Positions 1 through 5,561 of a stretch of 5,561 nucleotides of DNA are shown piece after piece. The notes beneath the pieces were generated by a model. That model was not told the origin of the DNA. It searched no databases and worked only from the letters and a program-made list of their open reading frames with translations. A program made the position numbers and the translations under genes. Within the stretch, counting starts at the first letter, position 1, and the number at the start of each line of letters is the position of its first letter. Source of the stretch: Flammeovirgaceae bacterium (GTDB lineage Bacteria > Bacteroidota > Bacteroidia > Cytophagales > Cyclobacteriaceae); the NCBI GenBank assembly GCA_003228395.1, contig QIDJ01000274.1, positions 1 through 5,561 on the forward strand, in the 5' to 3' direction.

Positions 1-1
1 G

Positions 2-472
2 CACATCATTCCGGAACATCTGCCGGAACTTGCTGTAAAAGAACTGGAAAGGTGTGTAAAAAACCTTACGCCTGAATCAGAAGCGCTTCGCCGGTGTTTT
101 AACGAACTGGATGAATATTTTGCAAAAAAAAGGAAAGTTTTTGAGGTAGCTACCGAACCAGCGGGCACCGAATTTGAAAAACGGGTATGGCAGGAACTAC
201 GAAATATCCCTTATGGCCGTACCATTTCATACAAGGATCTTGCCCTGAAACTCGGAGGTGTCAATAAATCAAGGGCTGCAGGTCGTGCTAACGGTAGAAA
301 CAGCATACCATTGATCATACCCTGTCACCGCGTAATCGGCAAAAACGGAAGCCTTACCGGATTTGCGGGTGGAATTGAGCGAAAGGCCTGGCTTTTGAAA
401 CATGAAGGCGCTTTGAATGAACAAATGGAGTTATTTGCAAAAACGATGGAATGGAATACTTCAACACATTAG
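2..472 (+). CDS. ogt: Methylated-DNA--protein-cysteine methyltransferase (Ogt/MGMT family), 3' part
   Basis: This protein would repair O6-alkylguanine (and O4-alkylthymine) in DNA by moving the alkyl group to its own cysteine in a single-turnover suicide reaction in the cytoplasm. The reading frame is open from the left edge, so the start is missing; 156 residues are visible against a usual 165-180. Seen in the sequence: the DNA-binding-domain opening GTEFEKRVWQELRNIPYGRT, a helix-turn-helix and arginine-finger stretch SRAAGRANGRN, and the active-site motif IPCHRVIG with the acceptor cysteine at 323-325 (visible residue 108). FAGGIERKAWLLKHEGA closes the domain. The usual NP before the active-site strand reads NS here. 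About 20 residues follow the domain end, a little more than usual. The last 22 bases overlap the kynU start in another frame. The family call is firm; ogt versus ada-type naming is by convention, since the missing N-terminus could hold another domain. Confidence 0.93.
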   Translation, partial: HIIPEHLPELAVKELERCVKNLTPESEALRRCFNELDEYFAKKRKVFEVATEPAGTEFEKRVWQELRNIPYGRTISYKDLALKLGGVNKSRAAGRANGRNSIPLIIPCHRVIGKNGSLTGFAGGIERKAWLLKHEGALNEQMELFAKTMEWNTSTH

Positions 473-1737
473 AATTTGCACAGTCGCTTGATGAAGCTGA
501 TCCGCTGAGCTATCTCCGAGATGAATTCCTTTTTCCTGAAATCAATGGAAAGACCGCCTTATATTTTACGGGTAACTCGCTTGGCCTTCAGCCCATAAAA
601 ACCGGAGAATATATCAATGAGGAGCTTGAAAGCTGGAAGCAGTTAGGAGTAGAAGGGCATTTTAAAGGTAAAAGACCATGGTTTCACTATCATAAATTTT
701 CGAAAGAAACGCTTTCAAAAATCACAGGAGCTAAACCAGGCGAGGTGGTGGCTATGAACAATCTTACCACAAACCTGCATCTCTTAATGGTATCATTTTA
801 CCGTCCTGATACCAGCCGCTACAAAATAATAATGGAGGGCGGCGCCTTTCCCAGCGATATGTATCTGGTCGAAACGCAGGTCAGGTATCACGGATTTGAC
901 CCCGGTGACGCCATTATTGAAATCAAGCCCCGGGAAGGCGAATATTGCCTCAGGAATGAAGATATTATAGATATTATCCGGCAAAATGCAGAAAGCACTG
1001 CGCTCGTATTGTTCAGCGGAGTGCAATATTATACCGGGCAATTTTTTAATATACAGGCTATCGCCCGCGCTGCCCATGATGCCGGCGCATATGCCGGATT
1101 TGATCTGGCGCATGCGGTCGGCAATGTTACGCTGAACCTACATGACGATGAAGTTGATTTTGCTGCCTGGTGCAGCTACAAATACCTGAACTCAGGACCT
1201 GGAAACACGGCTGGAATTTTCGTTCATGAAAATCATGGCAGGCGCACGGGTCTTCCGCGTTTCGGAGGCTGGTGGGGCCATGACGAACAAAAAAGATTTA
1301 TGATGGAAAAAGGCTTTATTCCTATGGAAGGGGCCGACGGTTGGCAGCTCAGCAATGTGAATGTGCTGTCAACGGCCGCACACCTGGCCAGCCTGGCGAT
1401 TTTTGATAAGGCAGGTATAAAACACCTGCGGGCAAAGAGCGTAAACCTTACCGGTTTTCTGGCGTTTATTATAAATGAAGCCGGGAGTGATCAGATTTCG
1501 ATCATCACGCCTGCTAATCCGGAAGAAAGAGGATGCCAGCTTTCTTTGGTTATTCATCAAAATGCAAAAGACGTATTTGATTATCTGACACGGAACGGAG
1601 TGGTGGTTGACTGGAGAGAGCCGGACGTAATACGTGTTGCTGCCGTGCCGTTGTACAATACGTATGAAGACGTTTACCGGTTTGGCGTTTTATTACGCAA
1701 TGCACTGACCCTTTTACCTGCTGAAGATGAATTATAA
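451..1737 (+). CDS. kynU: Kynureninase
   Basis: This is a cytoplasmic PLP-dependent hydrolase that cleaves 3-hydroxykynurenine to 3-hydroxyanthranilate plus L-alanine (or kynurenine to anthranilate). The 428-residue length fits the family (about 410-465). Seen in the sequence: the N-terminal signature YFTGNSLGLQP (residues 38-48), the PLP-phosphate region MNNLTTNLH (102-110), the cofactor-ring aspartate in GFDLAHAVGN (D218, H221), and the Schiff-base lysine K244 in SYKYLNSGPG. The aromatic FGGWWGHD segment typical of kynureninase follows. The start is the first ATG after an in-frame stop at 418-420. It lies inside the end of the ogt gene with no clear Shine-Dalgarno site, as is common in Bacteroidota, so translational coupling is likely. 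The 3' end overlaps kmo by 11 bases. With Kmo encoded next door, 3-hydroxykynurenine is the likely main substrate; that preference is inferred from context. Confidence 0.97.
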   Translation: MEYFNTLEFAQSLDEADPLSYLRDEFLFPEINGKTALYFTGNSLGLQPIKTGEYINEELESWKQLGVEGHFKGKRPWFHYHKFSKETLSKITGAKPGEVVAMNNLTTNLHLLMVSFYRPDTSRYKIIMEGGAFPSDMYLVETQVRYHGFDPGDAIIEIKPREGEYCLRNEDIIDIIRQNAESTALVLFSGVQYYTGQFFNIQAIARAAHDAGAYAGFDLAHAVGNVTLNLHDDEVDFAAWCSYKYLNSGPGNTAGIFVHENHGRRTGLPRFGGWWGHDEQKRFMMEKGFIPMEGADGWQLSNVNVLSTAAHLASLAIFDKAGIKHLRAKSVNLTGFLAFIINEAGSDQISIITPANPEERGCQLSLVIHQNAKDVFDYLTRNGVVVDWREPDVIRVAAVPLYNTYEDVYRFGVLLRNALTLLPAEDEL

Positions 1738-3067
1738 ACCTGATACAATTGCCATTCTTGGAGCAGGACTTGTAGGGTCGCTGCTCTCCATATTTCTTGC
1801 CCGGAGAGGATATAAAGTCACAATGTATGAACGACGGGCAGATATGCGAACAGAAGGCATAGGAGGTGGCAAGTCAATCAATCTGGCGTTAAGCAACAGA
1901 GGGTGGCTTCCGCTTACCCAGGCAGGCGTAATAGATGTGGTGGAAAATATGATTATCCCCATGATTGGCCGCATGATGCACGATGTGAGCGGTGAGCTTA
2001 CTTTTCAGCATTACGGAAAAGAAGGACAAGCGATCAATTCCATATCCAGAGGCGGTTTAAATGCCGTATTAATGAATAAAGCAGAAGAAGAAGGTGTGGA
2101 GATACATTTCAAACACCAGTGCTTCGACATTGATTTACTTCACAATACGATGCGTTTAAGAAACGATAAAGGGGTAAAAAGTATAAATGCCGATATTATC
2201 ATCGGGGCAGATGGGGCTTTCTCAGCAGTCCGGGCAGCCATACAAAAAACAGACCGGTTTAATTATTCGCAATATTATATTCCGCATGGATATAAAGAAC
2301 TTCGAATTCCGCCCGATGTAAGCGGCGATTATCTGCTCGATAAAAATGCACTTCATATCTGGCCGCGACGTTCGTTTATGCTTATTGCGCTGCCCAATAA
2401 AGATGTCAGCTTTACGGTAACCTTATTTTTACCCTTTCAGGGTGAGGTATCTTTCGAAAACATTCGTTCTGATACTGATATTTCAAATCTTTTCAATGAA
2501 TATTTTCCCGATGCGCTGGCATATTTAGGAACATCGATCTACGATGACTGGGTTACAAACCCCACCTCTTCACTTGTTACAGTAAAATGTTATCCTTGGG
2601 TACGAAACAAAACCATGCTCATCGGCGATGCGGCTCATGCTATTGTACCCTTTTACGGGCAGGGCATGAATTGTGGTTTTGAGGACTGCCGTGTGTTTAA
2701 CGACATTTTGGATGAATGTGATGACAACTGGAATTTTGCGCTTGAAAAATATCAGACCCAACGAAAACCAGACGCCGATGCCATTGCGGACCTTGCCTTA
2801 CAAAATTTTGTTGAAATGAGAGATCTGGTTGCAGATGAGGCGTTTCTTGTCAGAATGCAGATTGAAGCCAGGCTTTATGACCTGTATCCTGAAAAATGGA
2901 TCCCGCAATATTCCATGGTTACGTTTAACGAACATTTGCGGTACTCCGAAGCATTGGCAAAAGGAAAAAAACAGAATGTCATCATGAATAAGATCATGTC
3001 GCGTAAGGATATTTTCCGAACCTGGGAGTCGCTTGATTTTGGAAAAATAGTGGATCAGCTGGAGTAG
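1727..3067 (+). CDS. kmo: Kynurenine 3-monooxygenase
   Basis: This FAD-dependent, NADPH-using aromatic hydroxylase would convert L-kynurenine to 3-hydroxykynurenine, the substrate of the neighbouring kynureninase. Seen in its 446 residues: an N-terminal Rossmann FAD motif GAGLVG (12-17) ending at the ribose-binding acidic residue E35, the KMO signature SINLALSNRG (50-59), and R82 and Y96, which match substrate-binding positions known in the family. The DG motif is GADGAFSAVR (160-169). The GD motif starts IGDAAHAIVPFYGQG (299-313) and continues MNCGFEDC (314-321), close to the eukaryotic enzyme. A C-terminal helical segment with FNEHLRYSEA is typical of KMO. No C-terminal membrane anchor is evident, so it is probably soluble. 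The ATG lies inside the kynU 3' end, which argues for coupled translation in one operon. No convincing hairpin terminator follows the stop. Confidence 0.97.
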   Translation: MNYKPDTIAILGAGLVGSLLSIFLARRGYKVTMYERRADMRTEGIGGGKSINLALSNRGWLPLTQAGVIDVVENMIIPMIGRMMHDVSGELTFQHYGKEGQAINSISRGGLNAVLMNKAEEEGVEIHFKHQCFDIDLLHNTMRLRNDKGVKSINADIIIGADGAFSAVRAAIQKTDRFNYSQYYIPHGYKELRIPPDVSGDYLLDKNALHIWPRRSFMLIALPNKDVSFTVTLFLPFQGEVSFENIRSDTDISNLFNEYFPDALAYLGTSIYDDWVTNPTSSLVTVKCYPWVRNKTMLIGDAAHAIVPFYGQGMNCGFEDCRVFNDILDECDDNWNFALEKYQTQRKPDADAIADLALQNFVEMRDLVADEAFLVRMQIEARLYDLYPEKWIPQYSMVTFNEHLRYSEALAKGKKQNVIMNKIMSRKDIFRTWESLDFGKIVDQLE

Positions 3068-3132
3068 TTTTTGCCCTTTTTAGCAACTGTTTGGAAGATT
3101 GGTTTATTACGTCCTACAGTTTGAAAATTATG

Positions 3133-3140
3133 TAACTTTG
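3133..3140 (+). promoter_or_regulatory. Candidate Bacteroidota -7 promoter box
   Basis: TAACTTTG matches the Bacteroides/Flavobacterium -7 consensus TAnnTTTG exactly and sits 14 bases before the ATG at 3155, followed by an A-rich leader typical of the phylum. No TTG or TTTG lies at the usual -33 spacing: the nearest are at 3120-3123 (too close) and 3099-3101 (too far). It is therefore only a partial promoter match. It would drive the truncated nucleotidyltransferase frame. Confidence 0.35.
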
Positions 3141-3154
3141 AATAAAAATATAAA

Positions 3155-3358
3155 ATGCTTAGTAAAAGTGAAATATTGCAAGTTTTACAAGATAAAAAAG
3201 GATTGTTAAAAAACTACGGGATTAAAGAAATGGGTTTATTTGGGTCATTTTCCAAAAATTCACCTGCCAAAGAAAGGGAAATTGACTTTGTAATCCTGAT
3301 AAATGTTCAGAATCGATTTTACGTAATTTACGGGTTCATCTCCCCGGCAATATCCTGA
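3155..3358 (+). pseudogene. Truncated MNT-type nucleotidyltransferase (5' remnant)
   Basis: The frame encodes 67 residues whose first ~49 look like a minimal nucleotidyltransferase domain, the family of MntA-like antitoxins of HEPN/MNT pairs. Seen: an N-terminal helix with SKSEILQVLQDKK, then the strand and loop KEMGLFGSFSKNS with the G30-S31 motif, and, 11 residues after S31, the carboxylate strand EIDFVI. In active members this strand reads DxD; here the first position is E42 while D44 is kept. After about residue 49 (base 3301) the translation no longer resembles the family and is simply antisense to the mltF-like gene. Family members usually run 95-140 residues, so the C-terminal half with the third catalytic carboxylate is absent, and no continuation appears in the other plus frames just downstream. 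No HEPN partner is visible. Most likely it is a decayed antitoxin or transferase gene cut by deletion or rearrangement. A functional short protein is less likely. Confidence 0.68.
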
Positions 3359-4729
3359 TTTTACTACCGGATCTTTGTAAAATTCAGGTTTTGATTTCAT
3401 CACAAGGTAATACGCAACATTTCCTTCCCATACGTCCTGATCTTTACGATTTTTCACAGCCAGCGCCCGGGCGTCAATTACATGTCCGAGCCCCACATTG
3501 TACGAGGCCAGAACAAATTTGTTCATTTCTGCGGGATCCTCAATCCGCTCTTTCCAGTAGTTTTCAAGCCAGATCAGATATGCTGTACCTGCCCGGATAT
3601 TCTGCCCGGGATCAAGCAGGTCCTCAGCACCATATTGCTTTGCGGTTGCCGGCATCAATTGCATCAGCCCGACTGCCCCGGCCCACGATTTGGTTTTCGG
3701 GTCGAATTTTGACTCCTGAAAAATCTGAGCGGCAAGCAATCGCCAATCCCAGTTCAGTCTGCGGGCATTTTCTTTAATTAACTCATCGTATGCAGATATT
3801 TTACCACCCCCTGATGAAAAATAGTCACTTTTTACACGTGACAACGTAGTTTTCGGGCTATTGAAATATTTGTTGTATATGGTATTAAAGGTTGGTTCGC
3901 TTTTAATTTTTCTTTGCCATGCATTGATGGTATCGTGAAGCAGGAAGGCATTTCGCCTTACCGCCCACGCGATCCGGGTAGGGAAACTGACAGCCGTTTT
4001 TACATCAATATCCGGGTAGTAGGTGGCATTTACCAGCGCAATGTCTTCGTCCGCTACCGTATATTTGATTTTTCCTTCAGCCACTCTTTTTATCAGATCT
4101 TCGGTTTCATATTCCGGCCCTTCCTCAATAATCTCAATATCTCCGCCAATTTCTTCAGCAAGATTTACCATACGGGGCAAATAAGAGGAGTGATACCTGA
4201 TGTGTACACTTTTTCCGATCAGGTCAACCGGATTACGTAAAAGTTTGCTTTCAATTTCATGGATTTTTAACTGGCGCCAGTTATCCGGTTTTCGTTGTAT
4301 CAGCACCTGCCTGACCGTATATTGATAATCGGAGAACATCACTTTCTTTTTACGTTCTCTGGTGACCGTTAGCGGAAAGGCAATAATGTCGCCTTCGCCG
4401 GTGTGCAATTTATTAAATGCGTCCTTCAGGTTTTTTGTAATAATCATTTCAAAATCAATTCCAAGATAGCCGGCAAAGTGGGTAAGCAACTCGTATTCAT
4501 AGCCCATGGTCTGCCCCTTGTAAATGAAATAACCGGTTGAATTATTTTCGATGATCGCAATGACTTTACCACGTTTAATTATTTTATCCATGTCAAAATC
4601 GATCACCTTGATTTCAGGCAGCTCAGTATTATCAGACTGCACCTCATTCGGGGTCTTGCGACATGCACCAATCAAAAATATACCTACGAATAAAATAAGA
4701 TTCACACGAAATGGTGTCATCCTGAACAT
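3260..4729 (-). CDS. mltF: MltF-like lipoprotein: substrate-binding domain plus lytic transglycosylase
   Basis: This envelope lipoprotein would cleave the MurNAc-GlcNAc bond of peptidoglycan, forming 1,6-anhydro ends. From the ATG at 4729 it has 489 residues (E. coli MltF has 518). A short basic and hydrophobic signal peptide ends in the lipobox IGAC with lipidated C23. A SBP_bac_3-type periplasmic binding domain follows (about 48-290), with GYEYELL and GDIIAFPLTVTRER (113-126). The SLT domain (about 314-470) carries catalytic E339 in QESKFDP, then GLMQLMP (354-360), ASYNVG (408-413) and YCRGDEPVNYV from 460. ATGs at 4720 and 4756 are alternative starts; the frame also extends to a TTG at 4780, but the signal peptide favours 4729 or 4720. 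The last ~14 codons overlap the nucleotidyltransferase remnant on the other strand, and the tail after IYQDYK may be acquired. It lies downstream of the CotH-like gene. The exact ligand of the binding domain is unknown; in MltF this domain regulates the enzyme. Confidence 0.9.
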   Translation of the reverse strand: MFRMTPFRVNLILFVGIFLIGACRKTPNEVQSDNTELPEIKVIDFDMDKIIKRGKVIAIIENNSTGYFIYKGQTMGYEYELLTHFAGYLGIDFEMIITKNLKDAFNKLHTGEGDIIAFPLTVTRERKKKVMFSDYQYTVRQVLIQRKPDNWRQLKIHEIESKLLRNPVDLIGKSVHIRYHSSYLPRMVNLAEEIGGDIEIIEEGPEYETEDLIKRVAEGKIKYTVADEDIALVNATYYPDIDVKTAVSFPTRIAWAVRRNAFLLHDTINAWQRKIKSEPTFNTIYNKYFNSPKTTLSRVKSDYFSSGGGKISAYDELIKENARRLNWDWRLLAAQIFQESKFDPKTKSWAGAVGLMQLMPATAKQYGAEDLLDPGQNIRAGTAYLIWLENYWKERIEDPAEMNKFVLASYNVGLGHVIDARALAVKNRKDQDVWEGNVAYYLVMKSKPEFYKDPVVKSGYCRGDEPVNYVKSILNIYQDYKVNFPFFGR

Positions 4730-4748
4730 GTTACAGTTTATGAATTGA

Positions 4749-4780
4749 ACAAACATTTTTTGGATTACCTGATAAATCAA
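4749..4780 (-). promoter_or_regulatory. Weak candidate promoter of the mltF-like gene
   Basis: On the minus strand, TTG (4780-4778) is followed after 21 bases by AATGTTTG (4756-4749), one mismatch from the Bacteroidota -7 consensus TAnnTTTG. The spacing fits the -33/-7 arrangement described for this phylum. Transcription would begin about 16 bases before the ATG at 4729. The match is short and lies in AT-rich DNA, so chance is a real possibility. The left arm of an 11-base inverted repeat lies between the two elements. Confidence 0.25.
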
Positions 4781-4898
4781 ATTTCAATATACGGCAATTC
4801 GTTAATTTTAACCCAATGGAAAATATTTTTAGTCACCCGGTTTCGATTATTATTTTGGTTTTTATGATTATGCTGTTACGATAAAAAATCAGGTAATC
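4763..4898. repeat. Perfect 11-base inverted repeat around a 114-base AT-rich spacer
   Basis: GATTACCTGAT at 4763-4773 and its exact reverse complement ATCAGGTAATC at 4888-4898 lie in the gap between the CotH-like and mltF-like genes. The match stops at both ends of the arms. The spacer (4774-4887) is AT-rich and has no convincing reading frame. The right arm lies about 45 bases after the CotH-like stop, and the left arm sits in the presumed mltF leader/promoter region. Possible readings are a pair of operator sites for one regulator, the ends of a tiny non-autonomous element, or chance. No target-site duplication is evident beside the arms, which argues against a simple transposed element. 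Confidence 0.5.
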
Positions 4899-4942
4899 TG
4901 TAAACATAAACGGCAAGTAATGTACACAATATCGAAAAATAG

Positions 4943-5561
4943 TTAATGAACCTCGCTGTATTTGAGCTTTTCCTGAATGATTTTTATGCGATCCGTCAAA
5001 AAATTAAAATGTTTAATCATATCCGCATGCAGTTTGTCCAGGTTCGTTAATCCACTATGGTCGTATTTTGACTGTTCAATCACTTCTTTATTGGTAAAGT
5101 ACGGGTATAACTCTTGTTCGATCTGGATAAACAATAGCTCCAGGTAGGAGGAGGTTAGTTGATCCAGAACGTTGCTAAAAGTTTTCTTATATTGATCATA
5201 TAAATACGTATCACTATCAATTATCCGGTCAAAATGCGCTTCGGAGGAGTAAAGAAGTTCATTCTTTAATGTGGAATTTCGTATTTTCCAACCTTCATGG
5301 GGTGCAGGAGAAAAAACATCATCGTAATCCCAGGGAATAATGTTGAATTTATTATTACGCTCGTCATAATAGAGGAATAATTCATCGGTGTAATCTCCAT
5401 TCATAACCAGGTAATTAAACGTCAGCCAAGTAAAATAACTTTGCATTTCTAAAATTTTATTGAGTGAATCATAGAGCTGTTTCCCGTTGTATTTATCAGG
5501 TAGTTTTTGAAATTTTTTCAAATTTTTCATGGCTTCACTGCCCATTTTGCCGGAGGAAAAA
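4943..5561 (-). CDS. CotH-family kinase-like protein, C-terminal part
   Basis: The frame is open to the right edge: five codons (FSSGK) precede the first visible ATG at 5545, so that ATG is probably internal and the true start lies outside the window. Positions below count from that methionine. Seen: a helical lead-in, then FNYLVMNGDYTDELFLYYD (43-61) and NIIPWDYDDVF (68-78). This matches the CotH core, where an NxD aspartate (here D51) is the proposed catalytic base and the IPWDxD aspartates (D73/D75) bind metal-ATP. A helical tail with repeated acidic and tyrosine residues follows, ending at about residue 200. CotH proteins are atypical secreted or surface protein kinases, first known from Bacillus spore coats. 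In Bacteroidota the homologues are usually exported and their targets are mostly unknown. The signal peptide cannot be checked here. The call rests on the core motif and on the tail pattern. Confidence 0.75.
   Translation of the reverse strand, partial: FSSGKMGSEAMKNLKKFQKLPDKYNGKQLYDSLNKILEMQSYFTWLTFNYLVMNGDYTDELFLYYDERNNKFNIIPWDYDDVFSPAPHEGWKIRNSTLKNELLYSSEAHFDRIIDSDTYLYDQYKKTFSNVLDQLTSSYLELLFIQIEQELYPYFTNKEVIEQSKYDHSGLTNLDKLHADMIKHFNFLTDRIKIIQEKLKYSEVH

Noticed and set aside
793..1113. Minus-strand open frame of 106 codons inside kynU
   Set aside because: It is antisense to well-conserved kynureninase sequence, shows no recognisable motif and has no promoter-like signal.
1732..1974. Minus-strand open frame of 80 codons at the kmo 5' end
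   Set aside because: It is a mirror of the FAD-binding region of kmo, with no independent support.
3085..3122. Possible hairpin terminator after kmo (AACTGT at 3085-3090 with ACAGTT at 3117-3122)
   Set aside because: The stem is only six base pairs with a 26-base loop and no following T-run, so it is not a credible intrinsic terminator.
3391..3777. Plus-strand open frame of 128 codons, with a second overlapping frame at 3482-3712
   Set aside because: Both are antisense to the conserved SLT domain of the mltF-like gene, and their composition (many Pro, Arg, Ser, His) is typical of a shadow frame.
3914..4240. Plus-strand open frame of 108 codons
   Set aside because: It is antisense to the substrate-binding domain of the mltF-like gene and has no family features.
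4730..4780. N-terminal extension of the mltF-like protein to a TTG start at 4780
   Set aside because: It would put 17 extra residues before the signal peptide, uses a rare start codon, and covers the inverted-repeat arm and promoter-like elements. ATGs closer to the lipobox fit better.
4881..4900. Possible terminator of the CotH-like gene: a T-run on the minus strand after CAGATTACCTGA
   Set aside because: The only local stem is three base pairs, so the T-run alone does not support a terminator.
4791..4916. Short direct repeat ACGGCAA at 4791-4797 and 4910-4916
   Set aside because: Seven bases at this distance is within chance expectation.

Overview
The window suggests a chromosome segment from a member of the Bacteroidota. 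The evidence is indirect. Leaders are A-rich and lack clear Shine-Dalgarno sites, one exact TAnnTTTG-type -7 box is present, the MltF-like lipoprotein has the fused substrate-binding/transglycosylase layout, a CotH-type kinase is present, and the kynurenine pathway is of the aerobic, eukaryote-like type also found in this phylum. No rRNA, tRNA, CRISPR array or insertion sequence was seen.

Plus strand, 1-3067: three genes are packed in one direction with overlapping ends. They are the 3' part of an O6-alkylguanine-DNA alkyltransferase (ogt/MGMT family, 5' end outside the window), kynureninase (kynU) and kynurenine 3-monooxygenase (kmo). The kynU start lies inside the end of ogt (22-base overlap), and the kmo start lies inside the end of kynU (11-base overlap), so co-transcription and translational coupling are likely. 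Kmo would hydroxylate kynurenine to 3-hydroxykynurenine. KynU would cleave that to 3-hydroxyanthranilate and alanine, which is the middle of the route from tryptophan to quinolinate/NAD or of tryptophan catabolism. The remaining steps are not in the window.

Middle, 3068-3358: a short AT-rich stretch carries a candidate Bacteroidota -7 box, followed by the 5' end of a MNT-type nucleotidyltransferase gene. Its recognisable homology stops near 3301, where it runs head-on into the 3' end of the next gene. It looks like a decayed or deletion-truncated remnant.

Minus strand, 3260-5561: an MltF-like lipoprotein (periplasmic substrate-binding domain plus lytic transglycosylase domain) lies downstream of the C-terminal half of a CotH-family kinase-like protein whose 5' end is outside the window. 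The roughly 210-base gap between them holds a perfect 11-base inverted repeat with arms 114 bases apart. One arm falls between weak -33 and -7 promoter-like elements of the mltF-like gene.

Most of the window is ordinary housekeeping or metabolic DNA. I do not see a clear previously undescribed system. The points most worth a second look are the nucleotidyltransferase/mltF junction, the inverted repeat, and the tight coupling of a DNA-repair gene to the kynurenine genes.
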